Shown: positions 5,456-5,901 of the stretch, piece by piece
Numbering within the stretch: position 1 is the first letter of the stretch
Layout: each line of letters opens with the position of its first letter
Assembly: GCA_037144255.1 (NCBI GenBank)
Contig: JBAWXE010000132.1
Coordinates: 1 to 5,901 of the forward strand
Direction: 5' to 3'
DNA: 5,901 bases
Origin: JBAWXE01 sp037144255
GTDB lineage: Bacteria; Bacteroidota; Bacteroidia; Chitinophagales; Chitinophagaceae
The notes under the pieces: model-generated
Seen by the model: the letters and a program-made list of their open reading frames with translations, nothing else
What the model was told of the DNA's origin: nothing
Database searches by the model: none
Program-made: the position numbers and the translations under genes

Positions 5456-5901
5456 ATGTCTAAAAATCTAGGTGAGTTATCAGGAAGGAAAGGGCTAAGG
5501 GAGAATTTGTTTGAAGAACTGGGAGTAGCTGCAACAAATACAGGTACTGTATCAAAAGAAAAAGTAGAAGAACTAGCTGGAGAATTCCTGTTTGGTACTG
5601 CAAATGTATATGGCACTGTTACATTCTATGATTTTCTGAGACCGGAAAACCAAGGTAAGAAAGCGTATGTATGCAATGGTAGTTCGTGCATGACAGCAGG
5701 TACGCAAGGAGCAGTAAAAGAAAAACTGAAAGGCAGTTATAAAGAAGAAGAAATAGGAGAAATGTGCTGCCTGGGAAGATGCCATGAGAATAGCTCTTTC
5801 AACATAGACGGAAAAAATTATTCAGGCACAGACATCAACGATCTGGCAGCAATAAAAACAGGTAAATTCAGATCGGCAGGGGCACATCATGTAGCACACC
5901 A
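5456..5901 (+). CDS. NuoE/HoxE-type [2Fe-2S] subunit, N-terminal part (cut by window end)
   Basis: The frame from ATG 5456 is open to the window edge (148 full codons). It encodes a thioredoxin-like ferredoxin domain of the kind found in NuoE, HoxE and the diaphorase parts of NAD-dependent hydrogenases and formate dehydrogenases, where it passes electrons beside the FMN/NAD(H)-binding NuoF subunit. Seen: a helical N-terminus (about 1-45), then VYGTVTFYDFLRP (51-63), the NuoE YGxxTFY motif, and the cluster ligands C73-x4-C78 (VCNGSSCM) and C105-x3-C109 (CCLGRC). An extra Cys, C104, adjoins C105. The C78-C105 gap is shorter than in E. coli NuoE. The chain continues past the usual end of the domain (FRSAGAHHVAH), which suggests a NuoE-NuoF fusion, but this is inference because the rest lies outside. 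Which complex it serves cannot be decided here. The cargo-gene terminator upstream shows it begins its own transcript. Confidence 0.85.
   Translation, partial: MSKNLGELSGRKGLRENLFEELGVAATNTGTVSKEKVEELAGEFLFGTANVYGTVTFYDFLRPENQGKKAYVCNGSSCMTAGTQGAVKEKLKGSYKEEEIGEMCCLGRCHENSSFNIDGKNYSGTDINDLAAIKTGKFRSAGAHHVAH

Overview
This 5.9 kb AT-rich window looks like chromosomal DNA from a member of the Bacteroidota. The best evidence is a secreted protein with a C-terminal type IX secretion (T9SS) type A sorting domain, a secretion system confined to that phylum. A DUF983 zinc-ribbon membrane protein, an OmpA-family protein with a 'GHICC' variant of the OmpA motif, and the near absence of Shine-Dalgarno sequences also fit. 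Placement near the Chitinophagales is a guess from protein style only.

Layout, left to right. Positions 1-241 are a probable divergent intergenic region. A minus-strand gene may start at 21, and an eight-unit, 11-bp-period direct-repeat array lies at 37-123. A DUF983 gene follows (242-643). Next is a decayed trmO-like tRNA methyltransferase gene (667-1121) with one frameshift and one in-frame stop. A coding-like remnant (about 1107-1315) with similar damage leads into a small three-helix membrane protein of unknown function (1316-1678). A 243-bp gap holds a perfect 15-bp inverted repeat just upstream of mtgA, the monofunctional peptidoglycan glycosyltransferase (1922-2647). A hotdog-fold thioesterase (2654-3085, minus strand) converges on mtgA with a 6-bp gap. 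Two exported proteins follow: one with two OmpA-like domains (3217-4167) and a T9SS cargo protein (4426-5217), the latter ending in a strong hairpin terminator (5245-5272). At the right edge an open reading frame (5456 to the window end) encodes a NuoE-type thioredoxin-like [2Fe-2S] domain, the start of a NAD(P)H dehydrogenase, hydrogenase or formate dehydrogenase diaphorase subunit.

The intact genes are mostly cell-envelope housekeeping: peptidoglycan synthesis (mtgA), peptidoglycan anchoring (OmpA-like), T9SS export and small membrane proteins. I see no operon tying them into one system, and no mobile element, CRISPR array, defence system, tRNA or rRNA. The stretches most worth a second look are the 11-bp repeat array, the damaged 667-1315 stretch, the inverted repeat before mtgA, and the asymmetric pair of OmpA domains. 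None of these by itself shows a new biological system.
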